44,305 nt of DNA from Candidatus Woesearchaeota archaeon. GTDB lineage: Archaea > Nanobdellota > Nanobdellia > Woesearchaeales > JAGWAF01. Under the pieces are notes generated by a model. It searched no databases and was not told the DNA's origin. It saw nothing but the letters and a program-made list of their open reading frames with translations. Of the stretch, positions 14,807 through 23,353 are shown one piece after another. Every line of letters begins with the position of its first letter. Position 1 is the stretch's first letter. The stretch spans positions 1-44,305 of the forward strand of contig JAGVYP010000065.1 in assembly GCA_018303205.1 (NCBI GenBank). The letters run 5' to 3'. A program made the translations under genes and the position numbers.

Positions 14807-15532
14807 CTATCCCTTCTTAGCCCTTTGACTCTGCCCTTTCTTATGAAGTAAGTCTTCCATGACATCCATTTGAATTTGCTGAATTTCAAGAAGTCTTTGC
14901 CATTGATTAGAAAGCAGCTGGTCCATTTTTTGGTTGAGGTGTCTTATCATGAGTTCTGCTTTGAGGTTGACTTTGTATTCTTCTTCTGAGCGCAGTCTGT
15001 CTTTTGCTTCTTGTCTGTTCTGGCTCATCATAATAATGGGAGCCTGCAAGGCTGCTATAAAGGATAAGATAAGATTGAGAAGGATAAAAGGATACGGATC
15101 AAAGCCATGGGAGAGAAAAACCCAGGTGTTGATGACAATCCAGAGCAAGAGAAAAAAACCAAAAGAAATAATAAAATACCAGCTTCCTCCGAAGAGTGCA
15201 ACGTGGTCTGCTATTTTTTCTCCAAAGGTAAGTTTTCGTTCAAACTCCTTATTGATATCTTGCGCTAGGAGTTCATGCTTTTTGAGACTTTCAACAACAT
15301 CTTGTTCGAGATCAGTAAGTTCTCCTTTTTCTTTTTGGAGAAGTGATTGAATATATTCAGCACGGTATTTGTTGACATCGGTAAAGCAGATATTTGCATC
15401 ATCTTTAAGTTCAGAATGTGCATTCTTAATCACTTCTATAACCGGCTTTCTCAGAAGCTCAAGAGACATCACATAACTTGGCCTTTTCATTTCCTTGCAA
15501 ATCTGACACTGCACCATTACTTTGTTGGCCAT
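14807..15532 (-). CDS. DUF1003 membrane protein
   Basis: This 241-aa protein has an N-terminal CQICKE zinc-like knuckle (about residues 9-13) and a helical region. The DUF1003 core follows: LTFGEKIADHVALFGGSWYF, two membrane helices (about 115-138 and 147-168), FDPYPFILLNLILS, and the highly conserved IIMMSQNRQEAKDRLRSEEE helix. A coiled-coil-like C-terminus (LNQKMDQLLSNQWQRLLEIQ) completes it. DUF1003 proteins are inner-membrane proteins of unknown function. A TATA box about 25 bp upstream suggests a leaderless transcript. Confidence 0.85.
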   Translation of the reverse strand: MANKVMVQCQICKEMKRPSYVMSLELLRKPVIEVIKNAHSELKDDANICFTDVNKYRAEYIQSLLQKEKGELTDLEQDVVESLKKHELLAQDINKEFERKLTFGEKIADHVALFGGSWYFIISFGFFLLLWIVINTWVFLSHGFDPYPFILLNLILSFIAALQAPIIMMSQNRQEAKDRLRSEEEYKVNLKAELMIRHLNQKMDQLLSNQWQRLLEIQQIQMDVMEDLLHKKGQSQRAKKG

Positions 15533-15590
15533 GAAATGATAGAAAAAGAAACGCTATAAAAATGTTGTTATTTTGATTCTTCTCCCACAG

Positions 15591-16571
15591 CTAAGAAGGT
15601 TTAACAACAAGATCGTTGAAGACTCCTTCAGGAAAATAATCATTTTTATGCTGACCAAACATGAGGAAGGTTTCTCGAGAAGAAAGGAGATCACCAAATT
15701 GGTGACGAAGTGCAACCATAAAGGATTTTAGTTCAGAAGCATTAGAGACTATAAGATCAGCGTTGAAATTGTATTTTCCTGCAGTTTTTGCAAAGTAAAG
15801 AACTTCTTTTCTTGATTGAAAAAAATGAATTATTTTGTTTTCTTTTACTTTATTGAGTTGAGTAAATTGAAAAAAGCAGTTATAACAAGAGATGGGAATT
15901 TTGTCAAAATCAATAAGTATAGAAAACTGGTGGATATAACTTGATTGTAATAATTTCTTTAATCGGTAAGAAACCGTGTCATGGGAAATTTTTAACATCG
16001 AAGCAAGTTCTGTGCTTGAACTTCTGGCATGTTGGCTTAAAGAAAGGAGTAATTGAAAATCCATTTTATCAGGGATATAGGTTATCTCTTTTGTTTTTTT
16101 CTGTGATACCATTTTTTGTTCTAAATATTTATGATCGTATTGATATTCTTTGATCGTATCTAAGATTTCATAAGAGTGAAGTAGAGATCCTATGTTATTG
16201 AGTAGTGTTGTTAAGATTTCATCAAATTGTTCTGCTGTTTTTGAAACGATATCGATAAAAACGTCCCATTTCCCGCTTGAAGTGGTTACCCAGATGGTGT
16301 AAGGAAATGCTACAAGAAAAGAAAGTATTCGGTGTTCTATTTGCAAATCAAATTGGTTAAATTCAAGAAAAATGATATGCGTTCGATAGCCTAATTTTTT
16401 GAGATCAACAACCGTAGTGTATTTTTGTATGACATTTTGTTGTTCTAATTGTCTAATACGATAGAGCACTGCATCCTTTGAAAGATGCACGTGTTTTGCA
16501 ATCTGAGGAGAGGGCATACGCGCATCTCTAGAAAGGAGATACAAGATTTGTTTATCTTTGGTGTCAAGCAT
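15591..16571 (-). CDS. Tandem Lrp/AsnC-family regulator
   Basis: This 326-aa protein holds two complete Lrp/AsnC units fused in one chain. Unit one (about residues 1-150) has the HTH DTKDKQILYLLSRDARMPSPQ, HVHLSKDAVLYRIRQLEQQ and a RAM-like ligand domain. Unit two (about 168-318) repeats the HTH (DKMDFQLLLSLSQHARSSST, MLKISHDTVSYRLKKLLQS) and ligand domain. Lrp proteins bind amino acids and DNA as dimers; a fusion gives a built-in heterodimer. A TTTTATATAC box sits about 70 bp upstream, shared with the divergent 16717 gene. The AT-rich symmetric segment before the ATG could be a binding site. Confidence 0.85.
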   Translation of the reverse strand: MLDTKDKQILYLLSRDARMPSPQIAKHVHLSKDAVLYRIRQLEQQNVIQKYTTVVDLKKLGYRTHIIFLEFNQFDLQIEHRILSFLVAFPYTIWVTTSSGKWDVFIDIVSKTAEQFDEILTTLLNNIGSLLHSYEILDTIKEYQYDHKYLEQKMVSQKKTKEITYIPDKMDFQLLLSLSQHARSSSTELASMLKISHDTVSYRLKKLLQSSYIHQFSILIDFDKIPISCYNCFFQFTQLNKVKENKIIHFFQSRKEVLYFAKTAGKYNFNADLIVSNASELKSFMVALRHQFGDLLSSRETFLMFGQHKNDYFPEGVFNDLVVKPS

Positions 16572-16716
16572 AGTAGTGTTACCCTTTGAACCTATTTATT
16601 ATTTATCGTTAAATAATTTATTATAATCGCATTTAGTATATAAAACTTACGTAAAAAGATGAAAATTTAATGTTGATCTATTTATAATTGTAACATATAG
16701 TATTAGGGGTGAGAAT

Positions 16717-16974
16717 ATGGAACAAGAAGAGAAATCGGTTACAAATGATAGAGCAGAAAAAGAATTAAAAGTAAGAATAGGAGATATTACAGAAATGATA
16801 GTAGCAGGAGGTATGATGGCTGTAGTGGGACTAGCATTGTACGTAGGAATAATCTCAAGCGCATTAACACTTGTTGACAAGTATATTGTAGATTTAGATC
16901 CACCAAAGTATGAACGTGGATTTTCAAGTGATACTCCTCCTCCATTTTATCTTCATCAGAAAAGAGGAGAATAA
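16717..16974 (+). CDS. Single-pass membrane protein, unknown
   Basis: This 85-aa protein has a charged N-terminus (about residues 1-22), one hydrophobic helix (about 27-52: MIVAGGMMAVVGLALYVGII and on) and a short Pro-rich tail (DLDPPKYERGF). TTAGGGGTGAGAAT just upstream contains a GGGGTGA ribosome-binding site. Its stop TAA is followed directly by the ATG of the next gene, so the two form an operon. No family recognised. Confidence 0.6.
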   Translation: MEQEEKSVTNDRAEKELKVRIGDITEMIVAGGMMAVVGLALYVGIISSALTLVDKYIVDLDPPKYERGFSSDTPPPFYLHQKRGE

Positions 16975-17823
16975 ATGAGTGAAGAGAAAAATATTCTTTG
17001 GGAGTTATTTAGAATGGTAATGGCAGCGTCACAATTAAGGCCTATTGAATTAGAGTTGGCTAAAAGAGTGCTACCTGGAGATCATCTCTATAGACGTATA
17101 GGTGAAGGAAGCAGACCAAATCCTCAAGCAACAGCTGATGATAATTCAGTAGTAGAAATAGTAAACGGAATTGACCCCAACCCATACATCGTTGAACAAG
17201 TACAAATTCATAATAGTGAAGTAGTAGGCGGCGGATGTAGAAGTAGAGTAATGGGAGATCTAAGAGTGTGTTATACTTTAAGACCTGAAGAAGAACAAGA
17301 AAATCAAGAAAAGCTTGAATTTAACTCTCCAGAGTATTTTAGAAGAATAAATGATATAGAAGTAGATTATAGTAGTGTTTTTGTAACGCCCGAATTGCAT
17401 GCCACTTTGCAACAAAGATCCCCTGCAATATACGCTCAAGTACTTATGGAAGCTGCAAAAAGAGGAGATTGGAGTTTTGTTGATTTTAAGATTCCCAGAG
17501 TTTGCAATGAGCAACTTTTTATTGATTGGGCATATCAAGAAGGATTGTTACATGAACACGGTAATGTGAGAGATTTAGCAGCAAGCTTGCTAGAAAAGGC
17601 AAAGATTCCTGAAGATCAATTTGCAACGATGAGAAAAAGATTAGCTCAAGTAATGACTAAAGATACAAATCAATATGCTCAATTTAGAGCTGCTTGCGCA
17701 TTAGCATCAAAAGGTGCTGGAAAATATGAGAATCAGGTGAGATCAGTATTAGAACGTATGACAGAACCTGAATTAATGGGAATCGCACGTCAGTATTTGA
17801 CAAAATTGTATAAGGTGATATAA
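16975..17823 (+). CDS. Unknown protein with HEAT-like C-terminal helices
   Basis: This 282-aa soluble protein starts with a helix (NILWELFRMVMAASQL). A mixed central region (VVEIVNGIDPNPYIVEQVQI, GGCRSRVMGDLRVCYTLRP) follows, then a helical C-terminal half (about residues 150-282) with repeat-like helix pairs (VRDLAASLLEKAKIPEDQFA, AQFRAACALASKGAGKYENQ). These resemble HEAT/armadillo repeats, suggesting protein-protein contacts. It is coupled to the small membrane protein upstream, so it may be tethered to the membrane through it (inference). No enzyme motif is visible. Confidence 0.55.
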   Translation: MSEEKNILWELFRMVMAASQLRPIELELAKRVLPGDHLYRRIGEGSRPNPQATADDNSVVEIVNGIDPNPYIVEQVQIHNSEVVGGGCRSRVMGDLRVCYTLRPEEEQENQEKLEFNSPEYFRRINDIEVDYSSVFVTPELHATLQQRSPAIYAQVLMEAAKRGDWSFVDFKIPRVCNEQLFIDWAYQEGLLHEHGNVRDLAASLLEKAKIPEDQFATMRKRLAQVMTKDTNQYAQFRAACALASKGAGKYENQVRSVLERMTEPELMGIARQYLTKLYKVI

Positions 17824-17900
17824 AGAAAAATTATGAAAAAAGTAAAGATTGGTTAAATTTTCCGACATCTTTGGTTTTTGGTCTATTTTAAACCGCAATC

Positions 17901-17932
17901 TTTATATATCTAAAAGGATATAACACTATATC
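17901..17932 (+). promoter_or_regulatory. MNT/HEPN promoter with perfect inverted repeat
   Basis: TTTATATATC at 17901-17910 is the TATA box. GATATA (17917-17922) and TATATC (17927-17932) form a perfect inverted repeat with a 4-bp spacer near the expected transcription start, 14 bp before the ATG. The HTH in the adjacent MNT protein is a candidate ligand, as in autoregulated toxin-antitoxin operons. Confidence 0.5.
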
Positions 17933-17946
17933 AAAAGAGATATAAT

Positions 17947-18543
17947 ATGTTCACGAAGACACAAATACGAATTTTGGAGGTTTTTACAGCCCACATTACA
18001 GAAAAATATAGTATAAACAAAATAGCTCAACTTCTCAAAAAGCCTTATCCATTAATACATAAATCAGTAAAGTATCTTCTCCAAAAAAAAATGCTTGTGA
18101 AAGACCAGCATAAGCTTCTATCTGTGAACATAAAAGAGCATCATGCCGAATTAGCATATGTGGAATCATTACGCAGGGAAGCGCTTTATAAGAGGCATAC
18201 CTTCTTATCTCTGTTCTTTGAGGATTTTGAAAAAAGTGTAGGTCAAAAATTTTTTGTTGCTCTTGTTTTTGGCTCTACTGTCGAAACAAGAAATCCTAGA
18301 GATATAGACATCCTCGTAATTATTGAGAGCATGAATGATGTTGAACAGATAGAAAGAATCCTACAGAGAATCTGTGAACGTTATGCAAAAAATTTTGATG
18401 CCCACGTTATTCCCATAGAGAGCGTATATGAAATGCTTGCAAAAAGAGAAGAAAAAAACGTCATGAACGAAACGCTTAATAAGCATATCATTTTATGGGG
18501 AGGAGAAAACTATTATCGGTTCATAAACAATGGTAGACGATAA
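17947..18543 (+). CDS. HTH-fused MNT nucleotidyltransferase (antitoxin-like)
   Basis: This 198-aa protein combines an N-terminal winged helix (about residues 1-60: TQIRILEVFTAHITEKYSIN, SVKYLLQKKMLVKD) with a minimal nucleotidyltransferase domain (about 95-190). ALVFGSTVETRNPRDIDILVI carries the GS and DxD catalytic motifs. In HEPN/MNT pairs the MNT protein neutralises the HEPN toxin, in studied cases by AMP-ylating it. It overlaps the HEPN gene by 14 bp. The extra HTH suggests that it also regulates the operon. Confidence 0.8.
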   Translation: MFTKTQIRILEVFTAHITEKYSINKIAQLLKKPYPLIHKSVKYLLQKKMLVKDQHKLLSVNIKEHHAELAYVESLRREALYKRHTFLSLFFEDFEKSVGQKFFVALVFGSTVETRNPRDIDILVIIESMNDVEQIERILQRICERYAKNFDAHVIPIESVYEMLAKREEKNVMNETLNKHIILWGGENYYRFINNGRR

Positions 18544-19117
18544 GAAAAAAGAAGAAATACAAAAAAGGGTACAGCACTATCTCAACGAAGGTATTCTCGA
18601 AAAAGGAAATAAAGAATTTGTAGAATTTTTTCTTGAAAATGCTAAAAAATCATTGGAGACAGCTGAACTTTTATATGAGATATCAACTAAAGAAGAAATG
18701 CAAAAAAATATGCATTACCCCAATTTTGATGGTTTGTTGTGGGTTATCAATGCAAGTTATTATTCGATGTTTTATATTACGAGGGCGCTCTTGGAAAATA
18801 AGGGTATAAAGTTGAAGGCAGAATATTCTATTCATGCACTTACTTTTGATGCCTTACTGTATTATTTCTACTTGACAGGAAAAATACAAAAACATTTTAT
18901 CGATGCGTATACAGAAGCCAAAGAAGAAGTGAGAGAGTTATTAGGTAAAGAAAAAGCTCAAGAGCTCATTGAGTCATATTCTGCTGAGAAAAAGAAACGA
19001 GGAACATTCACGTATAGCTTAGGAGCAGTGGTATTACAAGGCAAGGCAAAAACGTCCTTAGAAAGAGCAAGATATTATAATCAAACCATAAGAAAAATGA
19101 TTCAAAACGAAAAATGA
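18530..19117 (+). CDS. HEPN-domain protein (toxin-like)
   Basis: This 195-aa helical protein has HEPN features: NAKKSLETAELLYEI (about residues 37-51), the conserved ASYYSMFYITRALLENKGIK helix near 76-97, and C-terminal SLERARYYNQTIRKM. HEPN proteins paired with MNT are usually ribonuclease-type toxins. The classic Rx4-6H active-site pair is not clear here; the C-terminal Arg lacks the following His, so activity may be changed or lost. It overlaps both the MNT gene (14 bp) and the VKOR gene downstream (ATGA). Confidence 0.75.
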   Translation: MVDDKKKEEIQKRVQHYLNEGILEKGNKEFVEFFLENAKKSLETAELLYEISTKEEMQKNMHYPNFDGLLWVINASYYSMFYITRALLENKGIKLKAEYSIHALTFDALLYYFYLTGKIQKHFIDAYTEAKEEVRELLGKEKAQELIESYSAEKKKRGTFTYSLGAVVLQGKAKTSLERARYYNQTIRKMIQNEK

Positions 19118-19488
19118 CCATACCCATTTTAGCAATCATCGGTCTTCTCCTCTCACTCTATGCTCTCTATGTCAAAACAAAAGCTGAGAAAAACAAAAAG
19201 TACAAACCTTTATGTGATATAAGCGAAAACATTTCTTGCACAAAAGCTTTTCTGAGCAAAGAAGGATCTCTTACAGGTTTTCCTAATCCTTTGATAGGAA
19301 TTTTTTATTATGTAATCATCTTTAGTTTATTTTATATAAAACAAAATCAAATTATTTTTTACTTTTCATTCATCGCAGCTTTAGGATCACTTTACCTTGC
19401 TTACCTTTCCTATATCAAACAAAAGAATTTTTGTTTGGTATGCACGGGAATTTATGTTGTTAATATTCTTCTCATGGTGAGTATATAA
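19114..19488 (+). CDS. Single-domain VKOR-like disulfide oxidoreductase
   Basis: This 124-aa membrane protein has four hydrophobic segments (about residues 3-20, 60-75, 80-97 and 105-122). It has the VKOR cysteine pattern: loop pair CDISENISC (34 and 42), the SKEGSLTGFPNPLIG segment, and the active-site CLVC near 107-110. VKOR proteins form disulfides in secreted proteins by passing electrons to quinone. It overlaps the HEPN gene by 4 bp, an unexpected coupling. A second VKOR, fused to thioredoxin, lies at 28975. Confidence 0.85.
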   Translation: MTIPILAIIGLLLSLYALYVKTKAEKNKKYKPLCDISENISCTKAFLSKEGSLTGFPNPLIGIFYYVIIFSLFYIKQNQIIFYFSFIAALGSLYLAYLSYIKQKNFCLVCTGIYVVNILLMVSI

Positions 19489-19534
19489 ATTCTTTTTTCC
19501 AAAAATTTATATACTGATTTATTAAAAAGAGCAA

Positions 19535-19999
19535 ATGCAAGAATGGCTAGGCACTTTTGAAATAGAATTTTTGATAAATCTTGGATTAGGCATACTTGCA
19601 GGTTTCTTAATTGGTATTGAAAGGGAATCAAGAGGTAAGGATGCTGGGATTAGTACACATACGTTTGTCATAACGGGTTCTATGATTTTTACGATGTTGT
19701 CTATGAAGGTTGATCCTGCTTCTACTTCAAGGATAGCTGCACAGATTGTTGCAGGTATAGGGTTCTTAGGCGCTGGTCTAATCATAAGGCAAGGAAAAGG
19801 GGTAAGGAATCTTACTACTGCTGCAAGTGTCTGGTATGCTGCTGCGATAGGAATGTCCTTGGGGTTTGGATTTCAGGTCATGGCAATCCTAGCTTCCATC
19901 GCTGCAATTTTTGTTCCGCGTATTCCTCATTTTAAGCATATAAAGTACAAAATGTTAAATATACCTGAAGAAAAAAAGAATATGCATCAAAGAAAATAA
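19535..19999 (+). CDS. MgtC/SapB-family membrane protein
   Basis: This 154-aa protein shows the MgtC N-terminal domain: LGLGILAGFLIGIERESRGKDAG (about residues 17-38), the HTFVITGSMIF helix, AAQIVAGIGFLGAGLIIR, and GVRNLTTAASVWYAAAIGMSLG. Four or five membrane helices are expected. MgtC proteins are linked to Mg2+ limitation and, in bacteria, to ATP synthase and phosphate control; the C-terminal cytosolic domain of the long form is absent. A TTTATATACTG box at about 19507-19517 gives a short leader. Confidence 0.88.
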   Translation: MQEWLGTFEIEFLINLGLGILAGFLIGIERESRGKDAGISTHTFVITGSMIFTMLSMKVDPASTSRIAAQIVAGIGFLGAGLIIRQGKGVRNLTTAASVWYAAAIGMSLGFGFQVMAILASIAAIFVPRIPHFKHIKYKMLNIPEEKKNMHQRK

Positions 20000-20017
20000 A
20001 AAAGAAAGTTAAAGAGT

Positions 20018-21070
20018 TTATTTTTGTCTCTCAAGGTTATACTCGAGTAAGTTCCGGAGTTCTTTTTTCTTTTCTGAAGAGATGGGAAGGTTTGAAATAA
20101 GGTGTTCTGCTTGAGTTTTGAATTTTTTTATGATATGATTTACCTTTTCAAAAATATTTTTATGTTCTATGAGGTGACGTACATAACGCAGATCATCTTT
20201 CGTAAAAGAAGCATTTCCAAAAATGTTTTGGAGTCTTTTTTTCTCTTCAGGTGTAACAGTTTGAAAAAGGTATAGTGAAAAGAGTGTTTGTTTTCCTTCT
20301 TTGATATCTGATCCTAATGGTTTTCCTGTTGTTTTTTCTTCACCGAATATTCCGAGTTCATCATCTTTAATTTGAAAGATGAGACCAAGATATTCTCCAA
20401 GTAAGGAAAGCTGATCAAGGACTTTTTTATGTTGCCCGGCAAGGAGTGCTCCGAGCATAAAGGGAAGGGAAAAAGTATATCGTGCTGTTTTGTTTTTGTA
20501 GAGTGAAAGCACGTCTTCTTCACTGACCTCTTTTTTTGATGCTCCTGCAGAGAGGTCCTGCATTTGTGCTAAGCAGACGTTCATGAGTTCTTTTGAAAAT
20601 AACTCAATAAGATTGTCTTTTTTTGTTTTTTCAATGTTAAGTGTGGATAAAATTTCATAAGCAAAGAAAAACCCCATGTCTCCTACACAGATGGCCATAC
20701 CTTCTCCAAAATGTTGCGAGTCTTTCATGGATGTATCGTGTTCTGCATATTGGGTATGCATCGTTTTTTTTCCTCTCCGCAGTTCATCCCTATCCATAAT
20801 GTCATCGTGAATGAGCAATGAAGAATGTATGAGTTCAAGTGCTGCTGCAACTTTGATGAGCTCTTCGTTTTTCTTTTTTTGAAAAAGATCGTAGGAAAAC
20901 AAAATAAGACTTCCTCGGAGCATTTTGCCTTGGTCAACAAAGTTAAGGAGTTTTGTAACACTGTCTTGACCCCAGAGGTTGATCAAACGCAACTGCTCTT
21001 TTTTTTGGAGAAGAAAAGAGTGAAGAAAAGTAGAAATAGATTTTTTGTAATCTTGAAAAAAGGAAAGCAT
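20018..21070 (-). CDS. Polyprenyl diphosphate synthase (GGPP/FPP-type)
   Basis: I chose the ATG at 21070 because a CTTATAAACT TATA box at about 21093-21102 lies about 26 bp upstream; an ATG at 21103 would lie inside the promoter. The 350-aa product has the first Asp-rich motif in LLIHDDIMDRDELRRGKKTM (about residues 86-105), the second in FQIKDDELGIFGEEKTTGKP (about 230), and GSDIKEGKQTLF. Class I trans-prenyltransferases build the C15-C25 chains of archaeal lipids. Chain length is not set by anything I can read safely. It may use precursors of the pathway that the truncated IspH belongs to. Confidence 0.88.
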   Translation of the reverse strand: MLSFFQDYKKSISTFLHSFLLQKKEQLRLINLWGQDSVTKLLNFVDQGKMLRGSLILFSYDLFQKKKNEELIKVAAALELIHSSLLIHDDIMDRDELRRGKKTMHTQYAEHDTSMKDSQHFGEGMAICVGDMGFFFAYEILSTLNIEKTKKDNLIELFSKELMNVCLAQMQDLSAGASKKEVSEEDVLSLYKNKTARYTFSLPFMLGALLAGQHKKVLDQLSLLGEYLGLIFQIKDDELGIFGEEKTTGKPLGSDIKEGKQTLFSLYLFQTVTPEEKKRLQNIFGNASFTKDDLRYVRHLIEHKNIFEKVNHIIKKFKTQAEHLISNLPISSEKKKELRNLLEYNLERQK

Positions 21071-21243
21071 GACCAAAAAAAGAAGGGAGAAGTTTATAAG
21101 CATTGGTGTTGATAGTGCCTAACAAGGAAGGAGAATAAACATAGGTAGATGTATGTATAAAAATGAAGAAAGTAAAAGAAAGAACAAAGAATAAAAAGAG
21201 ACAAACAGAACAAACATAAAAAAGATTGAGAGGTACATCAAAG

Positions 21244-21498
21244 ATGCTATCAGATAATAGAGAACTTATAAGAAAAGTAATTAATACCTATCCTGAAGTA
21301 TTTGAAAGTCTTTTAGAATTTGAGCGAACAAAAAAAATACCGAAATTATATCGTAGAAAAAGAATAAACTTGACCATAGATGAAAATATTTTACGTGAAT
21401 TTAAAGCGTACAGCCGTAAAAACAATATAAACATGTCACGTTTTATCGAAGAAAAAATGTTGAATGCTCTCAAAGACCGTAAATCTTCCGGAAATTGA
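21244..21498 (+). CDS. Ribbon-helix-helix DNA-binding protein
   Basis: I chose the ATG at 21244 (MLSDNREL), preceded by GAGAGGT about 10 bp upstream, over one at 21226. The 84-aa product has an N-terminal helical arm, then a basic RRKRINLTIDENILREFKAY strand-helix and NNINMSRFIEEKMLNAL helix. This is the CopG/Arc-type RHH fold. RHH proteins dimerise and bind DNA, often as antitoxins, but no toxin gene is adjacent. Confidence 0.75.
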   Translation: MLSDNRELIRKVINTYPEVFESLLEFERTKKIPKLYRRKRINLTIDENILREFKAYSRKNNINMSRFIEEKMLNALKDRKSSGN

Positions 21499-21537
21499 AG
21501 CGAAACGCTTATAAAGAAAGAGAGGCTCTCTTTTCTT

Positions 21538-22329
21538 ATGACTTCAGAGTGGATTGTGAAAAATGTGATGAAGGCAATGCCTTCTCCAAAGTCTGCTCTG
21601 CTCATTGAGGGTTTACCCGGTATTGGGAATGTGGGAAAAGTTGCTGTTGATTTTCTCGTACAGGATTGGAAAGCAAAACAGGTGTGTAGTTTTTTTTCAC
21701 ACGCGTTGCCTAACTCTGTTTTTGTCAACGAAAAAAACTTGGTAGAACTACCTTCGATTACGCTTTATCATAAAAAAGTGCAGGGAAAAGATATTCTTCT
21801 TTTAGCAGGTGATGTGCAGCCTACTGATGAAGCGTCTTCTTATTCTTTCTGTGAAACCGTGCTCAATTTGTGCAAGCAATACCAAGTAAAAGAAATTGTA
21901 ACGTTAGGTGGTATTGGGTTACAGGCAATTCCTGCAGAACCTAAAGTGTATTGTACAGCAAATGATCATGCAATCATGCAAGCCTATAAGAAGTATACGA
22001 AGGTCAATACCAACCTGTATGGTGTGGTGGGACCGATTATTGGCGTTTCTGGTTTGCTTTTGGGATTGGCAAAACAAAAACAGATTCAAGCAGGAGCTTT
22101 GCTTGCTGAAACCTTTGGTCATCCCATGTATTTGGGAGTAAAAGGTTCTAAAGAAATTCTTAAGGTTCTCCAGCAACGATTTAAGTTAAAAATGAACCTC
22201 AAAGAATTAGACAAAGACATAGCAGAGTTAGAAAAAGAGATAAAAGAAGGAAAAGACCCCGTACATCCCACAAGATTGCAGAAGATTGCTCCACAAATAA
22301 AAGAAAACGAGCAGAATTATATCGGGTAA
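21538..22329 (+). CDS. PAC2-family proteasome assembly chaperone
   Basis: This 263-aa protein matches the archaeal PAC2/PbaB family: ALLIEGLPGIGNVGKVAVDF (about residues 21-40), LLLAGDVQPTDEASSYSFCE, EIVTLGGIGLQ, VYCTANDHAIMQ, and GVVGPIIGVSGLLLGLAKQ, then LLAETFGHPMYLG. Family members help assemble the 20S proteasome, although some archaeal ones do not. A charged helical C-terminus (about 225-263) could include the proteasome-binding tail. Start: GCTTATAAAGAAAG TATA box about 30 bp upstream. Confidence 0.85.
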   Translation: MTSEWIVKNVMKAMPSPKSALLIEGLPGIGNVGKVAVDFLVQDWKAKQVCSFFSHALPNSVFVNEKNLVELPSITLYHKKVQGKDILLLAGDVQPTDEASSYSFCETVLNLCKQYQVKEIVTLGGIGLQAIPAEPKVYCTANDHAIMQAYKKYTKVNTNLYGVVGPIIGVSGLLLGLAKQKQIQAGALLAETFGHPMYLGVKGSKEILKVLQQRFKLKMNLKELDKDIAELEKEIKEGKDPVHPTRLQKIAPQIKENEQNYIG

Positions 22330-22532
22330 AAGGTATTATTTGTATTCTTCATTTTTCTTTTATTGTATCTTTCCCTTTTTTATTATTTTTTTATAAAAAA
22401 AAACTCAAACAAAAATATAAAAAGGATTATAGGGACGATAAAAGAACATTATAAAAAATATATGATAGAAAGAAGAAGAAACAATAGGTACATGAAAAAG
22501 GATGGAAAAAACTTACAAAAAGGTAAGACAAA
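22330..22532. terminator. AT-rich convergent intergenic region with terminator-like T-tracts
   Basis: There is no gene here. Between the convergent genes at 21538 and 22533, T-rich tracts at about 22341-22392 (T6, T7) are followed by A-rich tracts at about 22393-22450. The two halves are roughly complementary, so each strand carries a U-run suitable for archaeal termination. Similar layouts occur at 24060-24180, 32230-32270 and 33030-33120. Confidence 0.4.
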
Positions 22533-23276
22533 TCAGAAATGAATTGCTTTCCAGACTTGGGGTATAACTTTCTTTGCAAGCGGTTCTAAGTTAACAATGT
22601 CTTCTTCATTGTATTGGACAAGTAATTGCAGATATTTTGCATTTCCTGTTGCTTGGTATTGTTGCCAGAGGTAAACTGCATCTTCTCCTGTAACGCCAGC
22701 TACTTCTTCAGCACGTTTAAGCCCTATTTCTTTTTCTATGTTTTTTAACCCTCCTCTGAGCCCTATTTTTGAGCACACATGGCGCAAGTCAATATGGACA
22801 TGGTTGTTAAAGTTGGTTCCGAAATAACGGGTTATGATGGGTAAATCAAAGGAAGATCCATTAAAAGTGGCAATACCATCATAATTTTGTAGAGTTTTGT
22901 TAAAGAGTTCCTTGTCCATGTTTTTTCCTTTCACCATGGTCATAGTTTGTTGCCCATCATACATGCCAAGAACTGTAATGTCTCCATAATAGCCAGAAGT
23001 TTCTATGTCAAGGTACACTACATTATCTTTGATTTGCTGAAAGAGCCTCCAATGTTGGTTTTTAGGCAGTGTGGTGTGAAAAAAGGAAAAGTCATAGTCT
23101 TGCAATGCGCGTTCAGCTTGTTTGATTTGGAAGGCGTGTTTGACTTTTGTTTTTTGAGCTATGCCCTGTACAGGTTGTTCAAGGAAATGATCCCAATGAT
23201 TAATTCCTTGTTGCCAAAGTTTTTTCTCACGTAAAGAACCTACTCCTTCAAGAAAGATAAAGCTTTCCCTGATCAT
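22533..23276 (-). CDS. RNase H-like 3'-5' exonuclease (YprB/DEDDy type)
   Basis: This 247-aa protein begins with a helix-hairpin-like segment (FLEGVGSLREKKLWQQGI). An RNase H-fold nuclease follows: VVYLDIETSG (first DxE), DITVLGMYDGQQ, IATFNGSSFDLPII (FNG..FD), and YNEEDIVNLEPL with the last acidic residues. These proteins are predicted metal-dependent exonucleases of uncertain substrate. A CTTTTATAG box about 26 bp upstream marks a leaderless start at 23276. Confidence 0.8.
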   Translation of the reverse strand: MIRESFIFLEGVGSLREKKLWQQGINHWDHFLEQPVQGIAQKTKVKHAFQIKQAERALQDYDFSFFHTTLPKNQHWRLFQQIKDNVVYLDIETSGYYGDITVLGMYDGQQTMTMVKGKNMDKELFNKTLQNYDGIATFNGSSFDLPIITRYFGTNFNNHVHIDLRHVCSKIGLRGGLKNIEKEIGLKRAEEVAGVTGEDAVYLWQQYQATGNAKYLQLLVQYNEEDIVNLEPLAKKVIPQVWKAIHF

Positions 23277-23353
23277 GGGAAAAAAGAAAGAAGAGTGCTA
23301 TAAAAGGTTTTCTGCCAAATGTCCAGTGGTAAAAAAAAAGAGAAGAGATTCTC

